NCBI GenBank assembly: GCA_963976865.1
Contig: CAXBLY010000010.1
Location: 23,454-87,453 of the forward strand
Origin: UBA1858 sp963976865
GTDB lineage: Bacteria > Pseudomonadota > Gammaproteobacteria > UBA4575
Length of the DNA: 64,000 nt
Reading direction: 5' to 3'
Positions 9,111 to 17,251 of the stretch are shown here, piece by piece. Both the position numbers and the translations under genes were made by a program. Every line of letters begins with the position of its first letter. Position 1 is the stretch's first letter. The notes under the pieces were generated by a model. That model was not told the DNA's origin. It saw only the letters and a list, made by a program, of their open reading frames with translations, and made no database searches.

Positions 9111-10004
9111 ATGCGCTGGAAGACTGGTAGACGAAGTAGAAATATAGAAGACCGGCGAGGAACCAGATCCTCGTTGCCGGGATTTCCCAGAGTGGGAGGG
9201 CGCAGAGGACTAAAACGCGGTGGCGGACTGAGTGGCGGCGTTATTCTAATCATTATTGTTATCGGTTTGATAACCGGGCAAAACCCACTGCAAATGCTGG
9301 GGATGATTGCAGGTAATGGTGGAGGTTCGTCATACACCACCGAATCACAAGGTGTTCCACTGAATCCATCTGCTGATGATGAACAGGCCGACTTTGTTTC
9401 AGCGGTGTTAGCGGATACTGAAGATGCCTGGCAGGTACTGTTTTCGCAGGCAGGTTCTGATTATCGGGCGCCTCAACTTGTTTTGTATAACGATGTTACG
9501 CAGACAGCATGTGGAGTGGGGCAGGCGACGTCTGGTCCTTTTTACTGTCCTGCTGATTCAAAAGTTTATCTGGATCTTGCGTTCTTTAATGAGTTAAAAA
9601 GACTGGGCGCGCCAGGTGATTTTGCAATTGCTTATGTCATCGCACACGAGATAGGTCACCATATCCAAAATCTGGTGGGAACATCGGCCAGAGTTTTTCA
9701 GCAGCGTCAACGCAGCAGTAAAAAAGAAGCCAATGCATTATCCGTACTGCAGGAACTTCAGGCCGACTGTTATGCTGGTATATGGGCGCACCATGCACAG
9801 AGAGACAGAAATATTCTGGAACCGGGTGATATAGAAGAAGGCTTAACGGCGGCGGCATCAGTTGGTGATGACAGACTTCAGCGGCAGGCGGGTCGTGCGG
9901 TACAGCCCGAAGCGTTTACGCATGGTTCTTCTGAACAACGTATGAAATGGTTCCGCACAGGATTTGATTACGGTAGTGTAGATAAATGCAATACCTTTAA
10001 CTGA
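9111..10004 (+). CDS. ypfJ: YpfJ-type neutral zinc metallopeptidase
   Basis: This 297-aa membrane-anchored protein has a short basic N-terminus, a glycine-rich linker and one hydrophobic helix (GGVILIIIVIGLI). The zinc peptidase domain follows. The HEIGHH motif sits at residues 179-184 and the third ligand region is ELQADCYAGIWA. CGVGQATSGPFYCP is another family hallmark. The domain probably faces the periplasm. The natural substrate is unknown for the family. No strong ribosome site is seen at the ATG at 9111. Confidence 0.9.
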   Translation: MRWKTGRRSRNIEDRRGTRSSLPGFPRVGGRRGLKRGGGLSGGVILIIIVIGLITGQNPLQMLGMIAGNGGGSSYTTESQGVPLNPSADDEQADFVSAVLADTEDAWQVLFSQAGSDYRAPQLVLYNDVTQTACGVGQATSGPFYCPADSKVYLDLAFFNELKRLGAPGDFAIAYVIAHEIGHHIQNLVGTSARVFQQRQRSSKKEANALSVLQELQADCYAGIWAHHAQRDRNILEPGDIEEGLTAAASVGDDRLQRQAGRAVQPEAFTHGSSEQRMKWFRTGFDYGSVDKCNTFN

Positions 10005-10114
10005 GTTGTATAGTCAATATCAAGACTAGCGCAACTCGTTGTAATATTTGAAACTTATAGTGAGTTTAAATAAGTTAAATATTATCTTCATCCAATAATA
10101 ACCGGAGAATGGAT

Positions 10115-10321
10115 ATGTCATCAGTTGCAAGAGTTACAGAAATTAAATCGTCTTCTAAAAAAAGCTTTGAAGATGCTATTCAGGTAGGTATAAAAAGAGC
10201 AAGTAAGACTTTGGAAAATATCAAAGGTGCATGGGTGCAGGATCAGGAAGTCACCGTGTCGAAAAATGGTAATATTGAAGAGTATCGAGTATTGCTTAAA
10301 GTGACTTTTGTACTGAAATAA
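10115..10321 (+). CDS. Dodecin family flavoprotein
   Basis: This 68-aa protein matches dodecin: VARVTEIKSSSKKSFEDAIQVGI, then ASKTLENIKGAWV, and a final VLLKVTFVLK strand. Dodecins form hollow dodecamers that bind FMN, riboflavin or CoA and act as flavin stores. I place the start at the ATG at 10115, not at 10109, because GGAG at 10104-10107 is seven bases from 10115 but only one base from 10109. A terminator follows directly. Confidence 0.92.
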   Translation: MSSVARVTEIKSSSKKSFEDAIQVGIKRASKTLENIKGAWVQDQEVTVSKNGNIEEYRVLLKVTFVLK

Positions 10322-10334
10322 AGTTATTCCCATA

Positions 10335-10362
10335 AAAAGCCCGAATTGAGTCGGGCTTTTTA
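10335..10362. terminator. Bidirectional terminator
   Basis: A hairpin with arms AAAAAGCCCGA and TCGGGCTTTTT around ATTGAG has A and T runs on both sides. It serves the convergent dodecin gene and the minus-strand small membrane protein. Confidence 0.92.
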
Positions 10363-10377
10363 TAATAGTTGTAAAGT

Positions 10378-10662
10378 CTATTTGGCAAATGCGTTTTTAA
10401 GTACGCCTATTATTGCCATTAAAACGCCACCGCCAACGCCGCCGGAAGCAACGCTTCCCAGGATGCCCGCGATATCAGAGGTTCCTGCGCCAGCGTCGAT
10501 GCCTAGCATGCCGAGTATTGCACCCCCAGCACCTCCGCCAATAATGCCGACAATAGAATTACCCATCGTGCCCAGACTTAAATTTTTCATTAAGCTGCCA
10601 GCAACGTTTCCGCCTACTGCACCGCTAATTAAATTAATGATTATGGGAAGCATACTTTCCAT
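10378..10662 (-). CDS. Small glycine-rich membrane protein
   Basis: This 94-aa protein is built almost entirely of glycine/alanine-rich hydrophobic stretches (LISGAVGGNVAGSLMKNLSL, IVGIIGGGAGGAILGML, GGVGGGVLMAIIGVL). Short proteins of this pattern occur in many proteobacteria; their function is unknown, and the glycine-zipper-like spacing suggests membrane insertion. CAGGAG lies about six bases before the ATG at 10662, which supports this strand over the overlapping plus-strand frame. It ends at the shared terminator opposite the dodecin gene. Confidence 0.78.
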   Translation of the reverse strand: MESMLPIIINLISGAVGGNVAGSLMKNLSLGTMGNSIVGIIGGGAGGAILGMLGIDAGAGTSDIAGILGSVASGGVGGGVLMAIIGVLKNAFAK

Positions 10663-10894
10663 TGTTATTCTCCTGATAGTTTTATTATTTTAGTTATCAA
10701 TTGAAGTGCGCCGCTGCAATTTCTACTGCAAGAATACACGGTGTCATTATAAGGGTATATTTCGCAAAACAGGGCGCAGTTAAAACAGTACTTCTGGTAG
10801 GATAATAATCGATTAACTATCAGTCGCTTACAGGGTATATAAAAACAATAATCTTGTCACGGTCGCTACCAATATTTCTAGCTGGAGAGATAAT

Positions 10895-11938
10895 TTGCTA
10901 AATAATGAATATTACACAGTCGCTAATCATGGGCCTTATGAATATTTCCGGCTTGGTGATTTTACTTTGCAGTCAGGACAGGTTTTGAAAGATGCGCACT
11001 TAGCGTATGCAAAATTCGGTGAATTGAATGCTGATAGAAGCAATGCAATTCTATTTGCAATTATGTTTTCGGGGACATCGAAAAACATGATGCATTACAT
11101 TGGTCCTGGTAAGGCTTTAGACCCTGAAAAGTATTGCATTATTTTACCCAATCAGCTTGGCAATGGACTGTCTACCTCACCGCATAATATTGACAATGAT
11201 CAAGCCATGGAGAACTTTCCAGCTTTATCTATAGCAGATGATGTCGTGGCGCAGCATCAGCTGTTATCTGAGAAATTCAATATAGAAGAGTTGCAATTAG
11301 TGACCGGCTGGTCGATGGGTGCACAACAAACTCTGGAGTGGGCTATTCGTTATCCGAAGATGGTTAAACGCGCTGCACCTATAGCCGGGACCGCAAAGTG
11401 CACAGAACATAATGCTTTATTTGTGGATGTTTTTTGTGATGCATTAACATCCGATCCGGCCTTTCAGCAAGGTGCCTATACCGAGGCACATAGTTGCTCG
11501 CTTGGATTGAAACGACTCGCTCATGTATTCGCAATGATGGGTGTATCCGCGGAATTGTATAATCAGGAATTATGGCAAAGGCTTGGTTTTACTTCCAAAC
11601 AGGCTTTTTTAGAGCAGTTTTGGGAGGCATGGGTTAGGCTGATGGACCCTAACGCCCTGCTGGCGATGGCAAGGAAATGGCAATCGGGTGATTCCAGTCT
11701 GCATGCTAATGGTGACTTGCCTAAAGCGTTACGGCTGATTACTGCCAAAACGTATATGATTGGATTTGAAAAAGATATGTTTGTACCCCCGGCAGACCTG
11801 ATTTATGAACAGCAATATATCAGGAACAGTGAGCTAAAACTGCTGCCATCATTAATGGGGCATTTTGCAATGCTGGGACTGTTTGAGGAAGATTTTGAGG
11901 CAATAGACAGTCTGTATTCAGAATTACTGGCTAGCTAG
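10895..11938 (+). CDS. Alpha/beta hydrolase, MetX-like
   Basis: This 347-aa alpha/beta-hydrolase-fold protein resembles homoserine O-acetyltransferase. It opens with a FTLQSGQVLKDAHLAYAKFGELN strand-turn region. The nucleophile elbow is GWSMG, with Ser at residue 140, and the late GFEKDMFVPP and GHFAMLG segments supply the acid and histidine. The MetX signature residues for homoserine are not clearly conserved, so it may be an esterase or acyltransferase of other specificity. The start is TTG at 10895: GGAGAG lies about seven bases upstream and there is no nearby in-frame ATG. It lies just upstream of hisI. Confidence 0.83.
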   Translation: MLNNEYYTVANHGPYEYFRLGDFTLQSGQVLKDAHLAYAKFGELNADRSNAILFAIMFSGTSKNMMHYIGPGKALDPEKYCIILPNQLGNGLSTSPHNIDNDQAMENFPALSIADDVVAQHQLLSEKFNIEELQLVTGWSMGAQQTLEWAIRYPKMVKRAAPIAGTAKCTEHNALFVDVFCDALTSDPAFQQGAYTEAHSCSLGLKRLAHVFAMMGVSAELYNQELWQRLGFTSKQAFLEQFWEAWVRLMDPNALLAMARKWQSGDSSLHANGDLPKALRLITAKTYMIGFEKDMFVPPADLIYEQQYIRNSELKLLPSLMGHFAMLGLFEEDFEAIDSLYSELLAS

Positions 11939-12004
11939 AAGGGTAGATGGAATCTTGTTATTGCAGTGTTATACTGCGTTCCCAATTTGAACGGTGGTAT
12001 TAGT

Positions 12005-12472
12005 ATGTTTGGTTCTCGTGTCAGTATTGAGCAAGTCGAAGAAGGTAATGAACTTGCGCCTAAATTTGATGAAAACGGTCTTATACCGGTTGTCACTACA
12101 GATATGGTATCAGGTGAATTACTGATGATGGGCTATATGAATGCTGAGGCATTCGCCAAGACGATAGAAACTGGCGAAGCACATTACTGGAGTCGTAGCC
12201 GTGAATGTATATGGCACAAGGGAGCAACAAGCGGGCTAGTACAAAAGGTCGAAGAAATGCGCATCGATGATGATCAGGATACAGTCTGGTTGAGGGTCGA
12301 TGTAGCGGGTGGCGCCAGTTGTCATGTTGGCTATCGTTCCTGCTTTTATCGTTCGATCCCTATTGGTAAGCCTGAGTCAAAGGGTCCATTAACGTTGACT
12401 TATCATGAGAGTGAAAAAGTATTTGACCCTGAAGAAGTATATGGCGATGCTCCTAATCCCACAAAACTGTAA
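12005..12472 (+). CDS. hisI: Phosphoribosyl-AMP cyclohydrolase
   Basis: HisI, 155 aa, catalyses the third step of histidine biosynthesis: opening of the purine ring of phosphoribosyl-AMP. Visible family features are LAPKFDENGLIPVVTTD, LMMGYMNAEAF, HYWSRSRECIWHKGATSG and the metal-binding GGASCHVGYRSCFY region. There is no HisE domain attached. I use the ATG at 12005 because family members begin MFxxR directly; the longer frame from 11966 adds unrelated residues. No other his genes are nearby. Confidence 0.93.
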   Translation: MFGSRVSIEQVEEGNELAPKFDENGLIPVVTTDMVSGELLMMGYMNAEAFAKTIETGEAHYWSRSRECIWHKGATSGLVQKVEEMRIDDDQDTVWLRVDVAGGASCHVGYRSCFYRSIPIGKPESKGPLTLTYHESEKVFDPEEVYGDAPNPTKL

Positions 12473-12563
12473 ACGCTAAAAAAGACTCGCCCGGTGTGAT
12501 CTGAAAAATTCAGGTTGCGGGTCGTATTTTTGAATTTAATAGTTAATTTAACCAAGTAAATTT

Positions 12564-13196
12564 ATGAGTTATTTGATTCAGGAAATCTCGCTGTACCTGC
12601 TGGGTGCACTTGTCATCGGTGTGATGTATGGCTGGGTTGTCAGAGGTATTCGCGCTCAACGTGATTTGAATGAGCTGCTAAATCAGAATGAGCAGCAAAT
12701 TGCGCAATTGCGTGATGAAAACAAACTGCTTGCAGACCGGGTTGAGCAACTGGAAATGATTCCTGCCAGTGGTGGCGGAGAAGACTGGCAGGATGAATAT
12801 CCACTAAATGAAATTAAAGACATAGAAGCGTCAACATTATCAAAGCTGGCTGCATTACAGATAAACACAACTAAAGATTTGTGGAAATACTGTAGCAATG
12901 ATGATGCTGTGTATGATCTTGCAGAGAAGATAGGCGTAGAAGATTTTGCAATTCAGCGTTGGGTATCTATATCGCAATTGCTTCGAGTTGCCAATATTGA
13001 AGCAGATGATGCGGCCTTGCTGGAAGCTACTGAAATTTATTCACTGGATGACCTGTCTGTACAAAAACCTGTACGTCTGGGCGAGAAACTGGCCAAGAAT
13101 AATCAGAGCGAAAATATTCTTAGTGAATTGCCAGATGAAGCAAAACTTTCGGGCTGGATTGAACACGCGCAACACATTCTGACTTTAAATCGCTAG
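12564..13196 (+). CDS. Membrane-anchored coiled-coil protein with HhH-like domain
   Basis: This 210-aa protein has one N-terminal transmembrane helix (LYLLGALVIGVMYGWVV), then a charged coiled coil (residues ~30-65, QNEQQIAQLRDENKLLADRV) and a helical C-terminal half. The C-terminal half resembles tandem helix-hairpin-helix or DUF4332-like units (LSKLAALQINTTKDLWKY; ALLEATEIYSLDDL). This layout is common in uncharacterised proteobacterial proteins. The role is unknown; DNA or protein binding at the inner membrane is a guess. It converges on the YceI operon. Confidence 0.7.
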   Translation: MSYLIQEISLYLLGALVIGVMYGWVVRGIRAQRDLNELLNQNEQQIAQLRDENKLLADRVEQLEMIPASGGGEDWQDEYPLNEIKDIEASTLSKLAALQINTTKDLWKYCSNDDAVYDLAEKIGVEDFAIQRWVSISQLLRVANIEADDAALLEATEIYSLDDLSVQKPVRLGEKLAKNNQSENILSELPDEAKLSGWIEHAQHILTLNR

Positions 13197-13202
13197 CAGA
13201 AG

Positions 13203-13757
13203 TTATTTTATCCTGTAATCGATTGATATAACCACATTCACATTGAAACCAATGGTTTCATCCTGTGCCCATTCTCCAAGCCCAATATCAAAGTCTCGAC
13301 GATCCAATTCAAACTGCGCGTATGCGTGTGCGTGATTGTCATCCCTGATGCGCCACTCTAACGGGAAAGAAATCTGTTTTTCCTGATCACGAATTTTCAG
13401 TATGCCAGTGACATGATAGTGGTCGGTCTTAATATAGGCTATTTTCGTGCTGTTGAAAGTGGCTTTAGGGAAGGAGCTAAAGTTAAACCAGTCTGATTCT
13501 GCCAGCGCCTGATCACGATCGTGGCTATTTGTATCGACGGAAGTAACATCTATTACACTGCGAATATAGCTGCCTTCCATCTCTTGTGGATTAATTGAAA
13601 TAGTCGAAGTATATCTTTTAAAGACGCCATTAAATGCGACGTCATCATAGCGTGCGGTAAACTGAATTGACTGGTCGTTTTGTAAAGCTGACCATTCCTG
13701 CGCAGCCAGGCCTGTAGAAGATAATAAAAAACCTGCAAGAAGAATGTATAACTTCAT
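13203..13757 (-). CDS. YceI family periplasmic lipid-binding protein
   Basis: This 184-aa protein has a signal peptide (residues 1-19, ending GLAAQ) and the YceI lipocalin-like beta-barrel: SIQFTARYDDVAFNGVFKRY, SVIDVTSVDTNS, WFNFSSFPKATFNST and a terminal NVNVVISIDYRI strand. YceI-type barrels bind isoprenoid quinone-like lipids in the periplasm. It is the last gene of a three-gene operon, two bases after the cytochrome b561 gene. It differs clearly in sequence from the first YceI of the operon. Confidence 0.9.
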   Translation of the reverse strand: MKLYILLAGFLLSSTGLAAQEWSALQNDQSIQFTARYDDVAFNGVFKRYTSTISINPQEMEGSYIRSVIDVTSVDTNSHDRDQALAESDWFNFSSFPKATFNSTKIAYIKTDHYHVTGILKIRDQEKQISFPLEWRIRDDNHAHAYAQFELDRRDFDIGLGEWAQDETIGFNVNVVISIDYRIK

Positions 13758-13759
13758 GA

Positions 13760-14296
13760 TTAAAACATGCGTTTCAGGACATCATTTTTCTGTATAAAAT
13801 GATGATGCAATGCCGCAGTGATGTGAATAAATACTACAGCGCCCAGCATACAGACTAAAACAAGATGCGCAGTTTTTGCATATTCTTCTGTCGTAAGGCT
13901 GGGTTCAGCGATAGGTGGAACTTCAAATAAACCAAACCACTGTAATGGAAAGTTGGCCGCAGAATTGATTATCCATCCGCTAATGGGGATGCATATCATT
14001 AATACGTACATGAATAGTTGTGCGGCAGTGGCAGTGATTCTTTGTACTTTTGATAAATCTCTCGACGGTCTGGGGGCGGGGTTGAGCAATCGCCATATGA
14101 CGCGAATAATGACAACACCCAGCAGCAGTATTCCTATCGATTTGTGAACCATGAACATTTCCAGTTTCATGGGAGACAGGCGCATATTTATCATGGTGAC
14201 GCCCAGGCCAAACATGAAAATAATGGCAATAGCCATAAACCAGTGCAGTAGCCGGCTGATCAAACCCCAGTGCGTTGCACTGTTTCCAAAACTCAT
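13760..14296 (-). CDS. Cytochrome b561 family protein
   Basis: This 178-aa integral membrane diheme protein has four hydrophobic helices. Candidate heme-ligating histidines are LLHWFMAIAI (helix 1), MVHKSIGILLL (helix 2), KTAHLVLVC and VFIHITAALHHHF (late helices). Bacterial b561 proteins (YodB/YceJ type) pass electrons from the quinol pool across the inner membrane. It sits between two YceI genes, as yceJ does beside yceI in E. coli, and overlaps the first by four bases. Joint work with YceI on quinone-like lipid redox is inferred from context. Confidence 0.9.
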   Translation of the reverse strand: MSFGNSATHWGLISRLLHWFMAIAIIFMFGLGVTMINMRLSPMKLEMFMVHKSIGILLLGVVIIRVIWRLLNPAPRPSRDLSKVQRITATAAQLFMYVLMICIPISGWIINSAANFPLQWFGLFEVPPIAEPSLTTEEYAKTAHLVLVCMLGAVVFIHITAALHHHFIQKNDVLKRMF

Positions 14297-14874
14297 TGTG
14301 GGATTCTTTGTCCTTCTACCTCAAGGCGAATCTCAATATCATCGCCTAATGCTGGTAGTCCATACGTCATTCCAAACAAGGATCGTTTCACCTGGGTTGT
14401 CGCTGAAAATCCTGACGTATATTTACCTGAGAATGGGTGTTTGCCAGATTTGTTGTGGGTAACATTTAATGTAACGGGTTCGGTGTGATCCAGTATTGTC
14501 AAATCGCCGAAAACTTTCATGGTGTTCTTCGATATGGATTCAACTTTAGTGCTGATGAATGTCATCTTTGGAAATTTTTCCACATGAAAAAAATCCTGAT
14601 TCATCATGTGATCGTTCCATTTCTGATTATCCATATCAATGCTGGCTGTATCGATACTGACTTCAGCGCTGGAAGCAGCGGGATCATCAGGGTCGAATGA
14701 GAACGTGCCTTCAAACTGTAAAAACTCACCTTGTGATTTTGAAAAACCCAGATGATCACAAAAGAATAGTATCTGAGTATGTACGGGTTCCAGTTTATAT
14801 TCAGCAGCATATCCTGCATTTATGAATAAACTTGCTAATAGTAAAATTATTAACCGCTTTACTGTCAGAATCAT
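14293..14874 (-). CDS. YceI family periplasmic lipid-binding protein
   Basis: This 193-aa protein has a signal peptide (about residues 1-23, ending GYAAE) and a complete YceI barrel: YKLEPVHTQILFFCDHLGFS, EVSIDTASIDM, FFHVEKFPKMTFIST and DDIEIRLEVEG. The H-T-Q-I opening and the W-N-D-H-M-M pattern match the classic YceI family better than the second copy in this operon. It is the first gene of the YceI-b561-YceI unit, and its stop overlaps the next start in ATGA. Confidence 0.92.
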   Translation of the reverse strand: MILTVKRLIILLLASLFINAGYAAEYKLEPVHTQILFFCDHLGFSKSQGEFLQFEGTFSFDPDDPAASSAEVSIDTASIDMDNQKWNDHMMNQDFFHVEKFPKMTFISTKVESISKNTMKVFGDLTILDHTEPVTLNVTHNKSGKHPFSGKYTSGFSATTQVKRSLFGMTYGLPALGDDIEIRLEVEGQRIPQ

Positions 14875-15034
14875 AAGGTTTCTCGCTGTTTATTGAAGAC
14901 TGATTGCAATTTTACTATCTGACTAATTCAAGAAGCCAGTAGAAATGGTCAAATGGCGTTGACTAAGGCTAGTGGAATACGTAACTATAGCGCCTGGTTT
15001 TAACAACTGTGTTAATACGTGCAGAATTTTGTCT

Positions 15035-15238
15035 ATGAATAATGCAATGGGTGCAGGGCAAGTAGTCAATGTGAGCCCGGATCAAGTGACCGTTTGCTGC
15101 AGGGGAGCAAGTAATGCCCTTGGGCATCCCGCGGTGTACCTGACGTTTGCAGAGCGATCAACTGTGCAGTGTTATTATTGTGGATGCATATATAAACAGA
15201 ATTCTGAAGAAGGTGCTCATTTGCAAAGAGCAGACTAA
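15035..15238 (+). CDS. CHCC-type zinc-finger protein, small
   Basis: A short reading frame (67 aa from the ATG at 15035) ends with GHPAVYLTFAERSTVQCYYC. It fits the zf-CHCC pattern seen in small bacterial proteins and NDUFS6: Cys, then HPxVYL, then CxxC (here CYYC). The cysteine-bearing segment VTVCCRGASNALGHP supplies the first ligands. The function in bacteria is unknown; zinc binding is inferred. The frame is open from a GTG at 14972, so the start is uncertain, and neither start has a good ribosome site. It lies between the YceI operon and the sulfur operon. Confidence 0.55.
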   Translation: MNNAMGAGQVVNVSPDQVTVCCRGASNALGHPAVYLTFAERSTVQCYYCGCIYKQNSEEGAHLQRAD

Positions 15239-15365
15239 AGTCTATGCTATAGGTGATATTTATACAAGAATAAGCTTTTCTTATAATAAGAATAATATGA
15301 ACTTTAAAGTTCGAATAGATTCAAACGCATAACTATCCATTTTTCACGTAGCACAAGAATTAACA

Positions 15366-15387
15366 AAGCAGCCTGTGCAGGCTGTTT
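15366..15387 (+). terminator. Hairpin upstream of the sulfur operon
   Basis: The perfect arms CAGCCTG and CAGGCTG around TG are extended by A-T and G-T pairs. A short T-rich stretch follows, 46 bases before the dsrE-like start. It could terminate the small zinc-finger gene or act as a leader structure. Confidence 0.45.
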
Positions 15388-15430
15388 AAATTTACTATTT
15401 GAAAACTTAAAAATAACAGGAACGAAATAA

Positions 15431-15820
15431 ATGTCTAACAAGATCAGTATTATGCTTATCTCCGGTAAGCGTGAACAGCTGCAAATGGCTGCGATGGTAG
15501 CTTCCGTCGGTGCTGTCAGCGGCAATGATGTGACGGTATTTCTCTCGATGAATGCATTACAGTTTTTTAAAAAAGACAGTGATGGTAAAGCACCCTCAGA
15601 TGGACCAATGGGTGATCTGCTGGTAGAGAAAAATGCACCAGGATTTATGGAATTATTTGAATCGGCAGTTGAGTTGGGTGATGCAAAAATTTATCCATGC
15701 TCAATGGCAGTCGATATCATGGGGCTAAAAAATGATGATCTTGTTGATTATCTGTCAGAGTCTCTGGGCCTCACCAAATTCCTGGATGATGCTTCACAAG
15801 GACAAGTTTGGACATTTTAA
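15431..15820 (+). CDS. DsrE/DsrF-like family protein
   Basis: This 129-aa cytoplasmic protein has a DsrE/F-like alpha/beta fold: ISIMLISGKREQLQMAAMVA at the N-terminus, then NDVTVFLSMNALQFF and a conserved single cysteine in AKIYPCSMAVDIMG near residue 98. That cysteine matches the sulfur-carrying position of DsrE-type sulfurtransferases (DsrE2/E3 type). It is the first gene of a four-gene sulfur operon and is directly followed by a TusA gene with a strong ribosome site. The likely role is persulfide relay between TusA and an oxidising enzyme. Confidence 0.88.
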   Translation: MSNKISIMLISGKREQLQMAAMVASVGAVSGNDVTVFLSMNALQFFKKDSDGKAPSDGPMGDLLVEKNAPGFMELFESAVELGDAKIYPCSMAVDIMGLKNDDLVDYLSESLGLTKFLDDASQGQVWTF

Positions 15821-15836
15821 TTAAAGGAGATAAGAA

Positions 15837-16067
15837 ATGGCAGAACGAAAGATAGTAGATGCGAAGAATACATTTTGCCCGGGACCATTGATGGAACTAA
15901 TAGCAAATATGAAGCAGGCGGAAGTCGGTGATGAATTAGTTGTTTTATCTACAGATGAAGGCTCAGCGAATGATATTCCGGAATGGATTAATAAAGTTGG
16001 ACACGAAGTTATTGAAAGCTCAGAAGACGCAGGCGTCTGGAGCATTGTGGTTAAAAAGATTAAATAA
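15837..16067 (+). CDS. tusA: TusA family sulfurtransferase
   Basis: This 76-aa single-domain TusA protein carries the active-site CPGP motif (residues 14-17, DAKNTFCPGPLMEL), with the cysteine that holds the persulfide. The SDA-like segment VLSTDEGSANDIPEWINKVGHEV matches the family. AAAGGAG lies eight bases before the ATG. Its position next to DsrE and an SQR-like flavoprotein suggests a role in sulfur oxidation rather than tRNA thiolation, as in other DsrE-TusA pairs of sulfur oxidisers. Confidence 0.92.
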   Translation: MAERKIVDAKNTFCPGPLMELIANMKQAEVGDELVVLSTDEGSANDIPEWINKVGHEVIESSEDAGVWSIVVKKIK

Positions 16068-16111
16068 ATTATATTTTACCAATATATTTAACACTTCAAA
16101 GAGAGGTTGAA

Positions 16112-17239
16112 ATGAAAATCTTAATCGTTGGCGGTGGAATGGGCGGGACCATCCTTGCTAATAACCTGGCCCGTAAAATGAGAAATGAATTAAAGTCAGG
16201 CAAGGCTAGCATTACAATGCTGTCTGCATCTGATAAGCATATGTACCAGCCGGGGCTGTTATACGTAGCAGTGGGCAAGATGAATCCATCTGAAATGTAT
16301 CGTGATCAGGTGAGTTTGCTCGAGCCTAGCATCGAATTTAAGGTAGACCCGGTAACCGAGTTTAATCTTGATGATAATAATGTTAAGGCCAAAAGCGGCG
16401 CTACTTACAATTATGACATTATTGTTATCGCGACTGGTTCGCGTACACACGCTGAAGGTACGCCTGGTCTTGCTGAATATGCAGAGCAGTTCTACACAGA
16501 AGCAGATGCAGTAAAAATGTATAAAAGCCTGGAAGCATTTGAAGGTGGTAAAGTGGTTGTTGCAGTGGGTGTACCACATAAGTGCCCAATGGCGCCTCTG
16601 GAAATCACTTTCATGCTGGTTGATTACTTCAAGCAGCGAGGAATCTGGGACAAGGTTCAGCTTCATTACACGTACCCGATTGGTCGTACACATAGCCTTG
16701 AGCCTGTTGCCAAATGGGCAACCCCTGAATTCGAGCGTTTAGGCATTACCTATGAAACTTTATTCAATATGAAAGAAGTGAATGAGAATGCTGTCCTCAG
16801 CGAAGAAGGGACTGAAGCGGAATATGATCTGCTAATCACTGTTCCAGCGCATAAGGGTATGCAGGTGATCGAAGACGCTGGTCTGGGTGCCGGCGGGTTT
16901 ATTCCTACAGACCGTAAGCGACTAAACATGGAAGGCCGTGATAATGTTTACGTGTTAGGAGATACAACCAATCTGCCAATCAGTAAAGCAGGTTCTACTG
17001 CGCACTTTGAAGCGGAAGCACTTGCGGAAAACATCGCATCAATTGCCACTATTGGTACTGCAACACGCGACTACGACGGTAAAGTATTTTGCTTTATTGA
17101 AGCGGGTGAAGGCAAGGCGACTTACGCAATGTTCAATTACCAAAACCCACCTGATCCAAAAGCACCGACTGCAGGTATTCACATGTTTAAGACTGCATAC
17201 AACAAGATGTATTGGGCCAGTGCTCGCGGTTTACTCTAA
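16112..17239 (+). CDS. SQR-like FAD-dependent sulfide/persulfide oxidoreductase
   Basis: This 375-aa two-dinucleotide-binding-domain flavoprotein has GGGMGG at residues 7-12, VIATGSRTHAEG in the middle and the second FAD contact YVLGDTTNLP near 285-294. Two cysteines stand out, C158 in PHKCPMAP and C327 in KVFCFIEAG. They sit where sulfide:quinone oxidoreductases place their redox cysteines. The N-terminal third cysteine of classical SQR is not seen. The C-terminal amphipathic region may bind the membrane. It probably oxidises sulfide or a protein persulfide, passing electrons to quinone and sulfur to TusA/DsrE. The exact substrate is inferred from context. Confidence 0.85.
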   Translation: MKILIVGGGMGGTILANNLARKMRNELKSGKASITMLSASDKHMYQPGLLYVAVGKMNPSEMYRDQVSLLEPSIEFKVDPVTEFNLDDNNVKAKSGATYNYDIIVIATGSRTHAEGTPGLAEYAEQFYTEADAVKMYKSLEAFEGGKVVVAVGVPHKCPMAPLEITFMLVDYFKQRGIWDKVQLHYTYPIGRTHSLEPVAKWATPEFERLGITYETLFNMKEVNENAVLSEEGTEAEYDLLITVPAHKGMQVIEDAGLGAGGFIPTDRKRLNMEGRDNVYVLGDTTNLPISKAGSTAHFEAEALAENIASIATIGTATRDYDGKVFCFIEAGEGKATYAMFNYQNPPDPKAPTAGIHMFKTAYNKMYWASARGLL

Positions 17240-17251
17240 AGGAGGCATGCG

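Noticed and set aside
10346..10693. Plus-strand proline-rich frame of 115 aa
   Set aside because: It is the mirror of the glycine-rich minus-strand gene, which has CAGGAG before its ATG.
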